A stretch of DNA of 64,000 nucleotides from Nesterenkonia sp. Act20. Its GTDB lineage: Bacteria > Actinomycetota > Actinomycetes > Actinomycetales > Micrococcaceae. Location of the stretch: the NCBI RefSeq assembly GCF_019173455.1, contig NZ_JADPQH010000002.1, forward strand, positions 511,490 through 575,489, read 5' to 3'. Positions within the stretch are counted from its first letter, which is position 1; each line of letters opens with the position of its first letter. The position numbers and the translations under genes are program-made. A model generated the notes under the pieces. That model searched no databases, was not told where the DNA came from, and worked only from the letters and a program-made list of their open reading frames with translations. Positions 38,433 to 48,465 of the stretch are shown piece after piece.

Positions 38433-39284
38433 ATGCGACTAGACATCGACATCAGCGCAACGATCACACAGGTCGAGGCGGACGGCACCGAGTCGGGCCA
38501 GGTGGACGCGAGCATCAGGGCCGACGGTCGGCACATCGAGATTCGCACCGAGGACCCCTCTCTGCTGGACGGGATGCCTCGGTCCATCACCCGAGCGGCC
38601 GATGCCTTCGCTTCTCGGTTGGCGGCCCAGGGTCTGACCCTCTCCATCACAGGTCCATCCGGTGAGATCGTCAGCCTCGGCGCGGTGAAGACCACTGTGA
38701 TGAGTCGAGTGCTCACTCGTTCGAAGCACATTCGGCTAGGGTCGCTGAAATCGCTCCCGCGCTTCGCGAACGCCGGGGCTTCCGGGGCGGAAAGCTCCGG
38801 CTCGCTGATTCCCCCGGAGACTCCGTGGCCGCCCGCGCCCACCTTCAACCGGAGAATCCGCCGCAGAATCACCACCACGCATGCGCCGCGAGGTGCCGGC
38901 CGACCACGGCTGATCATGAGTCGGGCAGACCAGCACGATTCGGGTCCCCTGGAGTTCAACCTGCTCGCGGACCGCACGCTGATCGGCAGCGACGAGACCT
39001 CGGATCTGCAGTTGGCGGGCCTCGAGCCAGTCCACGCAGAGATCCTTCACGATGAGTTCGATGAATATGTCATCGTTCGCCATGGTTCCATCGGGGGCAG
39101 TCGCAGCGCCGAACCTGGCGCGCCGGTGACCCTGCGCACCGGGTCGAGGATCGAGGTGGGAGCGTGGAGACTGGTGTTCCTGCGCGAGGAGTACGCCGAT
39201 CACGGCCGTCCCTTTGGTGGACGCCAGGGCGGCGAGCTCGCGTACCAGCGACCGCAGCCCGACCCATACCGTCGCCACGACTAG
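38433..39284 (+). CDS. FHA-domain protein
   Basis: 283 residues. The N-terminal ~90 residues have an alternating strand pattern (ASIRADGRHIEIRTEDPSLL) of no known family. A long Pro/Arg-rich linker with RRIRRRITTTH follows. The FHA domain is C-terminal, with LLADRTLIGSDETSDLQL and VHAEILHDEF, which fit the phosphothreonine-binding loops. In actinobacteria such proteins read Ser/Thr-kinase signals. No kinase gene is adjacent. It ends 18 bp before the convergent gntR gene. Confidence 0.82.
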   Translation: MRLDIDISATITQVEADGTESGQVDASIRADGRHIEIRTEDPSLLDGMPRSITRAADAFASRLAAQGLTLSITGPSGEIVSLGAVKTTVMSRVLTRSKHIRLGSLKSLPRFANAGASGAESSGSLIPPETPWPPAPTFNRRIRRRITTTHAPRGAGRPRLIMSRADQHDSGPLEFNLLADRTLIGSDETSDLQLAGLEPVHAEILHDEFDEYVIVRHGSIGGSRSAEPGAPVTLRTGSRIEVGAWRLVFLREEYADHGRPFGGRQGGELAYQRPQPDPYRRHD

Positions 39285-39302
39285 CTCTCACGGCACTCTG
39301 GT

Positions 39303-39980
39303 TCAGCTTCCCAGGTGCTCCAGCAGCTCCGCCTCGGCCGCTCCGAGATACTCGACCAGATAGTCTTCGGCGGCCTGACGGTCACCGCCGCTGAGCAGCA
39401 CCGCGAGCTCGCCGTTGCGCCGGATATAGGTGTGGTGGAAGCTGGGCTGCTCGGACTTCGCGTGGAACGCCAGGCGCATGCGGGCGAGCACCTGCTCCAT
39501 GAGCGCGTCGATCATGGGGCTGCGCACCTGGGCGGCGATGGTCCGGTGGAACACCTGATTGGCCTGGGCCATCGCGGGAACATCGCCGAGTTCGCGCGCC
39601 AGCTCCGCCCCCGAGACGATCCGGTGCAGCTGGTCCAGCTCCTCCGGCGGAAACTCAGCAGTCCTGACGGCCCCCACCTCGAGCACTCGGCGTACCCGGT
39701 AGATCTCCTGGACGTCTTCGGAGGTGGGCTGGTGCACGAAGACCCCGCGGTTCGGGTGCTTCTCCACCAGTCCCTCGGCGGCGAGGATCTGGAATCCGCT
39801 GCGCAGGGTATGCCGGGAGATCTCCAGCTGACGGGTCAGCTGGACCTCGGGCAGCTTGGTGCCGGGGCGGATCGCGCCGGCCGAGATGGCGCCGCGCAGC
39901 AGCTCCGCCACGCGCTCCGGGGCGTGGGCGTGTTCGCTGAGCCCCTCGGCGGACAGGGAATGCCACATCACGTCGGTCAT
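39303..39980 (-). CDS. GntR-family regulator (FCD type), candidate repressor of the pxp regulon
   Basis: 225 residues. A winged helix-turn-helix lies at about 20-75 (LPEVQLTRQLEISRHTLRSGFQIL, AEGLVEKHPNRGVFV). The FCD effector domain follows, with EIYRVRRVLEVGAV and NQVFHRTIA (metal/ligand helices). It is the last gene of the minus-strand operon pxpA-pxpBC-biotin carboxylase/BCCP-gntR, starting 61 bp after the BC/BCCP gene. FCD regulators bind palindromes such as GATTGTTCAACAATC, found upstream of pxpA and twice (as variants) upstream of ycsG. The ligand may be 5-oxoproline. It is likely self-regulating. Confidence 0.88.
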   Translation of the reverse strand: MTDVMWHSLSAEGLSEHAHAPERVAELLRGAISAGAIRPGTKLPEVQLTRQLEISRHTLRSGFQILAAEGLVEKHPNRGVFVHQPTSEDVQEIYRVRRVLEVGAVRTAEFPPEELDQLHRIVSGAELARELGDVPAMAQANQVFHRTIAAQVRSPMIDALMEQVLARMRLAFHAKSEQPSFHHTYIRRNGELAVLLSGGDRQAAEDYLVEYLGAAEAELLEHLGS

Positions 39981-40041
39981 CCCACCAATCTAACCGAGCG
40001 CCGGTGCCCACGATCGGAGCGCTCGGTCGCGGTGGAAGTTC

Positions 40042-41832
40042 TCAGTCGATCCTGCCGAGAACCTGCCCGGCCTTCAGCACGGCCCCGGGCTGCAGCTGCT
40101 CGCGGGAGAACGTCCCGCTGCTCGGCGCTGCCACGGTGGATTCCATCTTCATGGCTTCGACCACCGCGATAGCGTCACCTGCGGAGACGCTGGCACCATC
40201 GTCCACGGACCAGCGGACCAGGCTGCCCGCGAGCTTGGTGATGACGGCTCCTTCCTCCGGCTCACCGGGGCCGACTGGGGCGCCGTCCTCGGCCTTGTCC
40301 TCACCGGGCTTCTGTCCACCAGCCAGCATGCGCACCAACGCCCCGGGCAGGCCCAGGGTGACCGGACGGCCGTCGATCTCCACCGTGGTGCGGCGCATGC
40401 CGTGCTCGCGGTGGCGCAGCGCGGCGGCCATATGCTCCGACTCCTGCATTCCCTCCCCGAAGGCGGCCTCGAACTCGGTCTCGATCCACCGAGTGTGCAC
40501 CCGGAATCCCGCAGCGCCCTCGGTGGCGAGGAAGTCCTCGGCCTCAAGCGCCTGGCGGTGGAACGGCAGGACCGTGGGGAGGCCTTCGATCCGCATCTCG
40601 GCCAGCGCCATCTGGGCTCGGCGCAGCGTGGTCACCCGGTCCGGACCAGTGACGATCAGCTTGGCGAGCATCGAGTCGAAGGCGCCGGAGACCTCGTCAC
40701 CGCTGCGCACACCGGTGTCCACGCGGATGCCTGGCCCCGTGGGCGGCGCGAAGACCTCCACGGGCCCGGGGGTGGGCAGGAAGCCGTGGGCGGGCTCTTC
40801 TGCGTTGAGCCGGAATTCCACCGAATGACCTGTGGGCCGAGGGTCTTCGGTGAGGCGCAGCGGGTGACCTTCCGCGATGCGCAGCTGCTCGGCCACCAGG
40901 TCCACGCCCGAGGTCTCTTCGGTGACCGGGTGCTCCACCTGCAGGCGGGTGTTGACCTCCAAGAAGCTCAAGAGACCAGGTCGGCCCTCCTGTCCCGGGC
41001 TGAGCAGGTACTCCACGGTCCCGGCCCCGACGTAACCCGCCTCGGCGCAGATCGCCCGCGCGGAGCGGTGGATCTCGGCGCGCTGGTCATCGCTGAGGAA
41101 CGGCGCGGGCGCCTCTTCCACGAGCTTCTGGTTCCGCCGCTGCAGCGAACAGTCTCGGGTCCCGACGACGACGACGCTGCCATGCTCATCCGCGAGCACC
41201 TGCGCCTCCACGTGTCGGGGCCGATCCAGGAACCGCTCCACGAAGCACTCGCCGCGGCCGAAGGCGGATTCGGCTTCCCGCACGGCAGAGGCGAAGGCCT
41301 CATCGATCTCGGCCTCCTCCCGCACGATGCGCATGCCGCGGCCTCCCCCACCATGGGCGGCCTTGATCGCCACGGGCAGTCCATGCTCGTCGACGAAGGC
41401 GCGAATCTCATCCGAGGAGGCGACGGGGCCGTCGGTGCCCGGCACCAGCGGCGCACCGACTCTGACCGCGAGCGCCCGCGCGGTGACCTTGTTTCCCAGC
41501 GTCTCGATGGTCTCCGGGCGAGGACCGACCCAGGTCAGTCCCGCCTCGCGCACGGCCCGCGCGAAGTCTGCGTTCTCGGAGAGGAACCCATAACCGGGGT
41601 GGATCGCGTCGGCGTCGGCCTGCCCCGCGGCGGCGAGCAGCTTGTCCTGGTCCAGGTAGGTCTGCGCGGAGGTGGTGCCGTGGAGGGCGAGAGCCTCATC
41701 CGCGAGCTGGACATGCAGCGCATCGGCGTCCTGGTCGGCGTAGACCGCCACGGCGATGTAGCCCGATTCGCGAGCGCTGCGGATGATGCGGACAGCGATT
41801 TCGCCGCGGTTGGCGATCAGGATGCGCTTCAT
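40042..41832 (-). CDS. Biotin carboxylase fused to biotin carboxyl carrier domain
   Basis: 596 residues. N-terminal [21 protein letters not shown] is the biotin carboxylase start. The ATP-grasp region has [10 protein letters not shown] and the substrate strand [16 protein letters not shown]. The last ~75 residues are a biotinyl domain with [14 protein letters not shown], where Lys562 is the expected biotin attachment site. It uses ATP and bicarbonate to carboxylate biotin. No classical acyl-CoA carboxyltransferase gene is adjacent. Instead the neighbours encode PxpBC, whose two domains are homologous to the carboxyltransferase part of urea carboxylase. It lies 37 bp downstream of pxpBC in the same operon. 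Confidence 0.93.
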   Translation of the reverse strand: MKRILIANRGEIAVRIIRSARESGYIAVAVYADQDADALHVQLADEALALHGTTSAQTYLDQDKLLAAAGQADADAIHPGYGFLSENADFARAVREAGLTWVGPRPETIETLGNKVTARALAVRVGAPLVPGTDGPVASSDEIRAFVDEHGLPVAIKAAHGGGGRGMRIVREEAEIDEAFASAVREAESAFGRGECFVERFLDRPRHVEAQVLADEHGSVVVVGTRDCSLQRRNQKLVEEAPAPFLSDDQRAEIHRSARAICAEAGYVGAGTVEYLLSPGQEGRPGLLSFLEVNTRLQVEHPVTEETSGVDLVAEQLRIAEGHPLRLTEDPRPTGHSVEFRLNAEEPAHGFLPTPGPVEVFAPPTGPGIRVDTGVRSGDEVSGAFDSMLAKLIVTGPDRVTTLRRAQMALAEMRIEGLPTVLPFHRQALEAEDFLATEGAAGFRVHTRWIETEFEAAFGEGMQESEHMAAALRHREHGMRRTTVEIDGRPVTLGLPGALVRMLAGGQKPGEDKAEDGAPVGPGEPEEGAVITKLAGSLVRWSVDDGASVSAGDAIAVVEAMKMESTVAAPSSGTFSREQLQPGAVLKAGQVLGRID

Positions 41833-41869
41833 GGTGAGGTCTTCTCTCCGAGGTCAGGCGGGTATGGGC

Positions 41870-43600
41870 TCAGGGGCTATGGGGTGAGAGGGTCAGGGTG
41901 TCGGGGTCCACCGGCGCCAGGTGGATCGTGTCTCCAGGGACGAGCTGGGCGGCGGCCGGGAGGTCCTCCTCGATGACCACGCCGATCACCGGGTAGCCGC
42001 CGGTGACCGGATGATCGTTGAGGAAGAGCACCGGCGTTCCGGCCGGCGGCATCTGCAGCGAGCCGCGCACCACGCCCTCGCTGGGGAGCTCGCCGTTCTC
42101 GAGGCGTTCCAGTGGACGGCCTGGCTCTCCCGGACTGGTCTCCCCCACCTCAAGTCGTATACCGATCCGGTTCGATGCCTGGGTCACCGTCCAGGACTGA
42201 GAGGTCAATCGGTGAGACTCCTGGGGGCTGAACCAGTCCTCCCGGGGGCCATAGGTGAACCGCAGCACGGTCTGCCCGGCCGTGGATGCCCCGCCGGCAG
42301 AGGTTGAGCCCGCGGCGCCGGCGCCCTGACTCGCGCCCTCGCGATGCGAGATCGCGGTCTCTGGCATGCCCACGGCGCGGGTGGCCAGCTCGGCCCGGCA
42401 CACCTGATCGCCTGAGGTCAGCGGGGCAGGGCCCAGTCCGGACATGGTGTCGGTGGAGACGCTGCCCAGAACTTCTGTGGCGGCGATTCCTCCGCGCAGC
42501 GCGAGCACGCTGCGCAGTCCACGTTCCGGGGCGCCCAGACTCAGCGTCTCGCCCGGTGCCAACGCAAACGGGGACCGCAGCGGGGCGCGTCGGCTGGGAC
42601 CGGTGACTCCGGTGACGGTGAGCGGCGCCTCGGCTCCACAGACGGCCAGCACCACGGTCGATTCAGCGCGCAGCGACAGGCCGCCGTGCAGCGACTCCAG
42701 CACCGCCGCATGCGGCTCGTTGCCGACCAGCCGATTGGCTTGCAACAGCGCCGCTTCATCCGCGACCCCGGCCCGGGAGACCCCGAGGTCACTGAAGCCG
42801 ATGCGTCCCAGGTCTTGGATCAGCGTCTGCAGTCCGGGGTCGACCACACTCAGCACGGCGTCCTGCGCGGGAGACTCAGCCTCGGGCGCGGCGGTGCCGG
42901 CCGAGGTCGGCGTGGTCGTGACCACCCGCTCCTGGACCGGCGTGTACCGGACGGAATCACCGGGCCGCACCAGCGCAGGAGACTCCCCCTGGGCTTCTCG
43001 ATCGAGGTCCCAGAGGACGGCTGGCGTATGTCCGATGAGCTGCCAGCCCCCGGGTGAGATACGCGGGTAGACCGCGGAGAACTCCCCAGCCAGCGCAACG
43101 GAGCCCGCCGGGACTGACTTGCGCGGGCTGCTGCGCCGCGGCACGTCCAGCGCGGCTGCTGCCCGGCCTGCGGACTCCGCGACAGCGGCGTCGTCCTCGC
43201 CGTGGCGGGGAACGCAGTAGGTGAACCCCGGAGCGAAGCCTCCGAAGGCTCCTGTCCACGTTTGCCCGGTGTGCCAGGTGATCAGGGCCTCGGTGCTCAT
43301 CCCCAGGTGGGTGGCGAGCTCCTCGAGGTCCTCTCCGTCATAGATGACCTCGAGCTCCACGTGGCGGGCACCCTCGGCTGAGAAGGCCGGGAAGTCGAGA
43401 CCGTCCAGGTGCTGGCGTGCCTCACGCAGCGCGGGGCGGGAGGCGAAACGCAGCAGCACCGTGCGTGCGGCCGCCACGGCATCGACCTGCCCGGGAAGCG
43501 GCGCGGTGGTGAGCTGCTGGTGGCAGGCCAGGACCTCATCCAGGGTCGCCAGCTCCAGCAGGAGAGCTCGGGGTCCGGCCTCGCGGATGGCGCTGATCAT
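41870..43600 (-). CDS. PxpB-PxpC fusion (5-oxoprolinase subunits B and C; KipI-KipA)
   Basis: 576 residues. The PxpB/KipI half (about 1-225) shows [36 protein letters not shown] and [22 protein letters not shown]. The PxpC/KipA half starts near [22 protein letters not shown] and includes [16 protein letters not shown]. Separate proteins in E. coli and B. subtilis, they are one chain here. With PxpA they hydrolyse 5-oxoproline to glutamate using ATP. Pfam domains CT_C_D and CT_A_B are the same families that make the carboxyltransferase of urea carboxylase. It overlaps pxpA by 4 bp. Confidence 0.93.
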   Translation of the reverse strand: MISAIREAGPRALLLELATLDEVLACHQQLTTAPLPGQVDAVAAARTVLLRFASRPALREARQHLDGLDFPAFSAEGARHVELEVIYDGEDLEELATHLGMSTEALITWHTGQTWTGAFGGFAPGFTYCVPRHGEDDAAVAESAGRAAAALDVPRRSSPRKSVPAGSVALAGEFSAVYPRISPGGWQLIGHTPAVLWDLDREAQGESPALVRPGDSVRYTPVQERVVTTTPTSAGTAAPEAESPAQDAVLSVVDPGLQTLIQDLGRIGFSDLGVSRAGVADEAALLQANRLVGNEPHAAVLESLHGGLSLRAESTVVLAVCGAEAPLTVTGVTGPSRRAPLRSPFALAPGETLSLGAPERGLRSVLALRGGIAATEVLGSVSTDTMSGLGPAPLTSGDQVCRAELATRAVGMPETAISHREGASQGAGAAGSTSAGGASTAGQTVLRFTYGPREDWFSPQESHRLTSQSWTVTQASNRIGIRLEVGETSPGEPGRPLERLENGELPSEGVVRGSLQMPPAGTPVLFLNDHPVTGGYPVIGVVIEEDLPAAAQLVPGDTIHLAPVDPDTLTLSPHSP

Positions 43601-44367
43601 GCGAAGCTGCGGATGTCGATTCCGGAGTCCTGCAGGGCGCTGCGCACGGCCTGCGCCATCGCGACCGCCCCGGGGGTGTCGCCGTGGGTGCAGATGGATT
43701 CCGCCTGAGTCTCGATGCGGGTTCCGTCGCGGGCGATGAGCACCGATTCCTCGGCCAGGCGCAGCATGTTCTCCACCACCTGATCGGTGTCATGGAGGAC
43801 GGCGTCGGGTTCGCGCCGCGAGACGAGCGTCCCATCGGGGTTGTAGCTTCGGTCGGCGAAAGCCTCCGAGACTCCGCGCAGCCCCGCCTCGGCGGCATAG
43901 TCCAGGGCGATGGATCCGGGCAGCAGCAGCACCGGCAGCTCGCGCCCAGTGCTGCTCTGGTACTCCGCGATGGTGTCGATCACCGCGTGGGCGTGACCGG
44001 TGTGGGAGATCATGGAGTGATAGAGCGCCCCATGGGGCTTCACGTAGCGGATCTGGGATCCCACCGCGCCCGCGATGCCTTCCAGCGCGCCGAGCTGGTA
44101 GAGCACGTCCGCGGAGAGTTCTTCCGGGGAGCATTCCAGGTGGCGTCGGCCGAATCCGGCCAGGTCGCGGTAGCCGATATGTGCTCCGATGGTGACCTCT
44201 TGGGCGACTGCCTCTGCCGCCGTCGCACGGATGGTCATCGGGTCCCCGGCGTGGAATCCGCAGGCGATGTTCGCGCTGGAGACCATGCGCAGGATGGCGG
44301 CGTCGTCGCCGATGGTCCAATTGCCGAAGGACTCCCCGACGTCGCTGTTCATGTCGATGTGTGCCAC
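43597..44367 (-). CDS. pxpA: 5-oxoprolinase subunit A (LamB/YcsF family)
   Basis: 256 residues from GTG 44367, preceded by CTGGAGG five bases upstream; the frame continues to ATG 44418 but without a site. [38 protein letters not shown] and the C-terminal [14 protein letters not shown] are the family hallmarks; the histidines and acids belong to the predicted metal/active site. PxpA works with PxpB and PxpC to open 5-oxoproline to glutamate with ATP. It is the first gene of the operon, 70 bp downstream of a GntR-type palindrome. Confidence 0.95.
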   Translation of the reverse strand: MAHIDMNSDVGESFGNWTIGDDAAILRMVSSANIACGFHAGDPMTIRATAAEAVAQEVTIGAHIGYRDLAGFGRRHLECSPEELSADVLYQLGALEGIAGAVGSQIRYVKPHGALYHSMISHTGHAHAVIDTIAEYQSSTGRELPVLLLPGSIALDYAAEAGLRGVSEAFADRSYNPDGTLVSRREPDAVLHDTDQVVENMLRLAEESVLIARDGTRIETQAESICTHGDTPGAVAMAQAVRSALQDSGIDIRSFA

Positions 44368-44436
44368 GTGAACCTCCAGGAGCCGGTGTTGCCCACGTCT
44401 CAATGTGAGCTGAGTCAAGGATGCCCCAGTTACGAG

Positions 44437-44451
44437 GATTGTTCAACAATC
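44437..44451. promoter_or_regulatory. Palindromic operator upstream of pxpA
   Basis: GATTGTTCAACAATC, a perfect palindrome with one central base, 70-84 bp upstream of the pxpA start. Variants occur at 33995-34009 and 34019-34033 before ycsG. Size, spacing and sharing fit a GntR/FCD operator. Confidence 0.78.
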
Positions 44452-44490
44452 GCGCCGCGCTGATCCGTGGAGATCGTCGAGCCCGAAGAG

Positions 44491-44538
44491 CGTGCCGCGC
44501 TCAGTCCTGGCGAACGTGCCGCGCTCAGTCCTGGCGAG
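44491..44538. repeat. Tandem 24-bp duplication at the 3' end of the RamB-like gene
   Basis: Two 24-bp units (44491-44514 and 44515-44538) differ only at the last base. The second contains the last codons and stop of the RamB-like gene. The extra copy lies after the stop and is non-coding on that strand, so it looks like a recent duplication. Confidence 0.8.
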
Positions 44539-46054
44539 CGTGCCGATCGAGAAACTCATAGACCTCGGTGGTGTCCACTCCGGGGAAGGCTCCCTGTGGC
44601 ATCGCGGCGAGCAGATGGGTGTTGGCGCGGGCGGCGGGCCAGGCCTTGCCCTCCCAGCGTGCTGCCAGCTCGGCCGGGGGCTGCCGGCAGCAGGTGGGAT
44701 CATCCGGGCATCGTGACGCGGAGCGCGAGGTGGTGTCGGAGCCGCGGAACCACTTCACATGCTCGAAGGGCACCCCGATGGACAGCGAATACACCCCGGA
44801 GGAATGCGCCTCGGTGCGTGCCGTGCACCAGAAGGTGCCCACTGTGGTGTCGGTGTACTGGTGGAAGGACCTGAACTTGTCGTCGATGTCGAAGACCTGG
44901 CGCGAGGTCCACTGCCGGCAGATGGTCTGACCTTCGATCGCCCCCGAGTGATCCGCCGGGAAGTTCACCCCATCGTTCTCGTACGCCTTGTGCAGGATCC
45001 CGGATTCGTGGACCTTCTGGAAGTGGCACGTGATGCCCAGGTGCTCAGTGGCCAGGTTCGTGAACCGGTGGGCTGCAGACTCATAGGAGACCGCGAAGGC
45101 ATCCCGCAGGTCCTCGATGGCCAACTCTTTGCGCGCCTTGGCCTCCTTGAGAAAGCGCACCGTGGTGGCCTCGGGCATGAGCAGGCTTGCCGCGAAGTAG
45201 TTGGTATAGACCCGCTGGCGCAGAAACTCGGAATAGTCCGCCGGCTCGGTGTGACCCAACACCTGATGACCCAGCGCCTGCAGCAGCACCGAGCGGGCGT
45301 CCCACTGCCGCGAGCTCCCCTGGGTCAGGTAGATGATGCGGTTCTTCTGATCCGTGACCGATCGGGTGGACTCCGGAAGATTCGGCACGAAGCGCAGCGA
45401 AAATCCCAGATGCGCGGCGATATCGGCCACCACATGATGGGAGAGCGGGCCGTCGCGGTGGTCCACCGCGTCCAGCAGCTCCTGGGCCGCCGCCTCGATC
45501 TCCGGGTAGTAGTTGTTCCTGGCGCGCATCTCCTCACGCAGCTCCGTGTTGGCCCGCCGCGCCTCCTCGGGAGTCGCCGCCTGTTCCTCCAGACGACGGC
45601 GCAGCTCACCCTGCAGTGCCACGAGCGACTGCAGGACATCGAGCGGAAGCCGGGAGCTGATCCTGACCGTGGGAAGGTTCAGTGCCGCGTAGAGCGGCCC
45701 CCGCTGGGCCTTCTCCAGCTCGATCTCCAGGGCGGCGCGCTGTGAGGGTGGCTCGGCGCCGAAGAGGTCATCGAGACTGACCTTCAGCACCTTGGCCAGT
45801 TGCTGCAGCTGGGACAGCTTGGGCTCGCGGCGACCGTTCTCCAGCAGGGAGAGCTGACTCGGTGCGGTGCCCAGCGCCTCAGCCAGCGCGTCGAGCGTCA
45901 TGCCGGCTTGCTTGCGCAGGTGCCGGACGCGCCGGCCCAGCGCGATCAGATCAAAGCCTTCCTCAGAGGCCTCGGCCGAAGCACGCTCGATCGAGCGCAG
46001 CGAGGCGCGCCCCTGCCCTGGCCTCGCCGATGAGGTCCCCTGTGCTGCGCGCAT
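44525..46054 (-). CDS. RamB-like regulator: XRE helix-turn-helix, IrrE/ImmA-like domain and DUF2083
   Basis: 509 residues. After a 35-residue leader, RVRHLRKQAGMTLDALAEALG and QLSLLENGRREPKLSQLQQLAKVL make an XRE helix-turn-helix. A coiled segment leads to an ImmA/IrrE-type domain where the metalloprotease HExxH is absent; the place reads LLQALGHQVLGH. The C-terminal DUF2083 domain has clustered cysteines (CPDDPTCC). This architecture is that of RamB, the regulator of acetate metabolism in corynebacteria and mycobacteria, which controls aceA and aceB. Isocitrate lyase and an aceB remnant lie about 5 kb away, consistent with this role, but direct control is inferred. Confidence 0.85.
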   Translation of the reverse strand: MRAAQGTSSARPGQGRASLRSIERASAEASEEGFDLIALGRRVRHLRKQAGMTLDALAEALGTAPSQLSLLENGRREPKLSQLQQLAKVLKVSLDDLFGAEPPSQRAALEIELEKAQRGPLYAALNLPTVRISSRLPLDVLQSLVALQGELRRRLEEQAATPEEARRANTELREEMRARNNYYPEIEAAAQELLDAVDHRDGPLSHHVVADIAAHLGFSLRFVPNLPESTRSVTDQKNRIIYLTQGSSRQWDARSVLLQALGHQVLGHTEPADYSEFLRQRVYTNYFAASLLMPEATTVRFLKEAKARKELAIEDLRDAFAVSYESAAHRFTNLATEHLGITCHFQKVHESGILHKAYENDGVNFPADHSGAIEGQTICRQWTSRQVFDIDDKFRSFHQYTDTTVGTFWCTARTEAHSSGVYSLSIGVPFEHVKWFRGSDTTSRSASRCPDDPTCCRQPPAELAARWEGKAWPAARANTHLLAAMPQGAFPGVDTTEVYEFLDRHARQD

Positions 46055-46160
46055 ACCAGGGGATTCTACCGCCCGGGCCGGACTGGCCGGTGACCCACAC
46101 CACTGTCATGTCCTGGCGAGTAGCGTGAGGCCTACCACTGGATGATCACTCGATGCGGTC

Positions 46161-46189
46161 TTGTTAACAGCCTGTAAACAGGTTTTATA
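46161..46189 (+). promoter_or_regulatory. Promoter and palindrome upstream of the betaine importer
   Basis: TTGTTA (46161-46166) and TTATAC (46184-46189) have 17 bases between them and could be -35 and -10 elements. CCTGTAAACAGG (46171-46182), a perfect palindrome, fills the spacer, as expected for a repressor site that reacts to osmotic or carbon signals. Confidence 0.5.
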
Positions 46190-46230
46190 CGGCTTTTGGT
46201 AAGGTCAGGGTCCACTACTTCGACGAAGGA

Positions 46231-47466
46231 ATGATGTTGAACTCCAGCACAGCCGAACCGGCAGTCAGTGCGCGGAACGTGTTCAAGGCCTTCGGCAAGC
46301 GCCCCCAAGAGATCGTCCGACGCATCAAGGACGGCGCAGACCGAAATGACCTGACGGACCTGGGAACAGCCGCTGTCATCGACGCAAGCTTCGACGTCCA
46401 GCCCGGAGAGGTCTTCGTGGTGATGGGCCTCTCCGGCTCTGGGAAATCCACGCTGATCCGGATGGTCAACGGCCTGCTTCCCCCCACCGCGGGCAGCATC
46501 GAGGTCGGTGGCGAGGACATCGCCCGACTCTCGGACCGGGACCTCCGCCGAATCCGGCGCGAGAAGGTCTCGATGGTCTTCCAACATTTCGCGCTTCTGC
46601 CCCACCGCACCGTGGGACAGAACGCCGGCTACGCGCTGGAGATTCAGGGACTGAACCGCTCAGACCGCGAACGCAAGACCGAAGAAGCCCTCAAGATGGT
46701 TGGCCTGGACGGCTGGGGCGGCTCGATGCCCGACGAGCTCTCCGGCGGTATGCGGCAGCGCGTCGGGCTGGCCCGCGCGCTTGCCGCAGGCACCGAGGTG
46801 ATGCTCATGGACGAGGCCTTCAGCGCCCTCGATCCGTTGATCCGCCGCGAGATGCAGGACCAGCTCGTCGAGCTGCAGGAGCAGCTGGGGAAGACCATTC
46901 TGTTCATCACCCATGACCTCAACGAGGCGATGCGACTCGGTGACCGGATCGCCATGATGCGCGACGGACGCACAGTGCAGATCGGCACTTCGGAGCAGAT
47001 CCTGAATGATCCCGCCAATGACTACGTCGCCCAGTTCGTCCAAGATGTGGATCGCACGCGGGTCTTGACCGCGGGCGGCATCATGGAACCACCGGTCGCC
47101 GTGCTCGGCACCGAACAGGGACCTCGAACTGCCCACAAGCTGATGCGCGAGCACCAGACCAATGTTCTCGCCGTGGTCGACCGGAGCAAGAAGCTTCACG
47201 GCTTCGTGCATGAGGCCGCAATCGCAGCGGCGGTGAGCCAGGGCGCAAATACCCTGGATGGCCTGATGCAGCCCGCCCCTTCGGTTCACGCCGATACGCC
47301 GCTGGTCGAGCTCATGACCCAGGCCGCCGAACACGAGACCGGCCTGGCCGTGATCGACGGGGCGGGACGACTCGAGGGGATCATCGCACGAGTGACACTT
47401 CTGAACGCCCTGGCCGAGCCTAAGCACGCCGGCCACGATTCCACCGAATCGATGGTGGCCTCATGA
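46231..47466 (+). CDS. Glycine betaine/proline ABC transporter, ATPase subunit with CBS domains
   Basis: 411 residues. AAGGA ends directly before ATG 46231, so ATG 46234 or TTG 46237 may be the used start. Walker A GLSGSGKS, Q-loop MVFQHFALLPHRT, signature LSGGMRQRV, Walker B VMLMDEAFSALD and H-loop ITHDL are all present. A C-terminal pair of CBS domains (about residues 290-405), ending before DSTESMVAS, is typical of ProV/OpuAA and usually senses ionic strength. It energises uptake of compatible solutes. The stop overlaps the permease start by 4 bp. Confidence 0.92.
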   Translation: MMLNSSTAEPAVSARNVFKAFGKRPQEIVRRIKDGADRNDLTDLGTAAVIDASFDVQPGEVFVVMGLSGSGKSTLIRMVNGLLPPTAGSIEVGGEDIARLSDRDLRRIRREKVSMVFQHFALLPHRTVGQNAGYALEIQGLNRSDRERKTEEALKMVGLDGWGGSMPDELSGGMRQRVGLARALAAGTEVMLMDEAFSALDPLIRREMQDQLVELQEQLGKTILFITHDLNEAMRLGDRIAMMRDGRTVQIGTSEQILNDPANDYVAQFVQDVDRTRVLTAGGIMEPPVAVLGTEQGPRTAHKLMREHQTNVLAVVDRSKKLHGFVHEAAIAAAVSQGANTLDGLMQPAPSVHADTPLVELMTQAAEHETGLAVIDGAGRLEGIIARVTLLNALAEPKHAGHDSTESMVAS

Positions 47467-48407
47467 TCTCTGCCGCTGAAGAGACCGAAGGGGTCGGTAT
47501 TCCACGACTCAACATCGGTGAGTGGATCGAGGCAGGCGTTGACTGGGTCAATGAGAACCTCGAATGGCTGTTCAACCTGATCCAGACCATCGTCTCCACG
47601 CTCACCGATGGGCTGGATGACCTGCTCAACACCCCAGATGCACTGGTGCTCGCCGTGGTGTTCTCGCTTCTCGCCTGGCTGGTCAAGGACTGGAAGCTCG
47701 CCCTCCTCTCGATCGTGATGCTGGTGTTCGTCATCAGCATCGATCAATGGGAGAACGCCATGACCACTCTCGCGCTGGTCGCGGTGGCGGCTGCCATAGC
47801 GCTGGCCATCGCCATCCCGCTGGGCATCTGGGCAGCTCGTTCAGATCGAGTCAGCGGCGCCGTGAGACCCGTGATGGACCTGATGCAGACCATGCCTGCC
47901 TTCGTCTGGCTGGTCCCTGTGGTCACGCTGTTCAGCATCGGCGTCACCGGCGGCGTCATCGCCACGATCATCTTCGCCCTGCCGCCGGGAGTGCGATTCA
48001 CCGAGCTGGGCATCCGACAGGTGGACTCCGAGGTCGTGGAAGCAGGTCATGCGTTCGGCAGCACGCCACGCCAGATTCTGCTTCGCATTCAGCTTCCCCT
48101 CGCCCTGCAGACCATCATGGCGGGCGTGAACCAGGTCATCATGCTCTCGCTGTCCATGGCGGTCATCGCCGGACTCGTCGGCGCAGGCGGCCTGGGCAAC
48201 GAAGTCACCCGCGCCATTGGAAGCCTCGACATCGGTCTCGGCTTCGAGGCCGGGCTCGCCGTCGTCGTCCTGGCGATCTATCTGGATCGCATGACGGCAG
48301 CGATCGGACGCGGCGGCATGGTCTCGGGTCGGGCCTCCAAGCTGGTCCGTCGCCGGCTCGACGCCCATAGGTCGGCCACCCGCGGCAGGGCTATGGGTCA
48401 GGTCTGA
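47463..48407 (+). CDS. Glycine betaine/proline ABC transporter, permease subunit
   Basis: 314 residues with about seven membrane helices. The N-terminal ~90 residues contain an amphipathic segment and one hydrophobic span, then the permease core with MPAFVWLVPVVTLFSIGVTGG and a cytoplasmic EAA-type loop, EVVEAGHAFGSTPRQILLRIQLP. The C-terminal end is basic. It is ProW/OpuAB in the family of compatible-solute importers. It lies between the ATPase and the binding protein in one operon. Confidence 0.92.
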   Translation: MISAAEETEGVGIPRLNIGEWIEAGVDWVNENLEWLFNLIQTIVSTLTDGLDDLLNTPDALVLAVVFSLLAWLVKDWKLALLSIVMLVFVISIDQWENAMTTLALVAVAAAIALAIAIPLGIWAARSDRVSGAVRPVMDLMQTMPAFVWLVPVVTLFSIGVTGGVIATIIFALPPGVRFTELGIRQVDSEVVEAGHAFGSTPRQILLRIQLPLALQTIMAGVNQVIMLSLSMAVIAGLVGAGGLGNEVTRAIGSLDIGLGFEAGLAVVVLAIYLDRMTAAIGRGGMVSGRASKLVRRRLDAHRSATRGRAMGQV

Positions 48408-48465
48408 TCCAGCCCCTACATACCAACACTGCGCACTGCACCACTGAAATGAAATGAGGAAGATG

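Noticed and set aside
40402-41976. Long open frame on the plus strand (524 codons) opposite the biotin carboxylase gene
   Set aside because: It has no recognised domain and mirrors the wobble-position bias of the real gene on the other strand.
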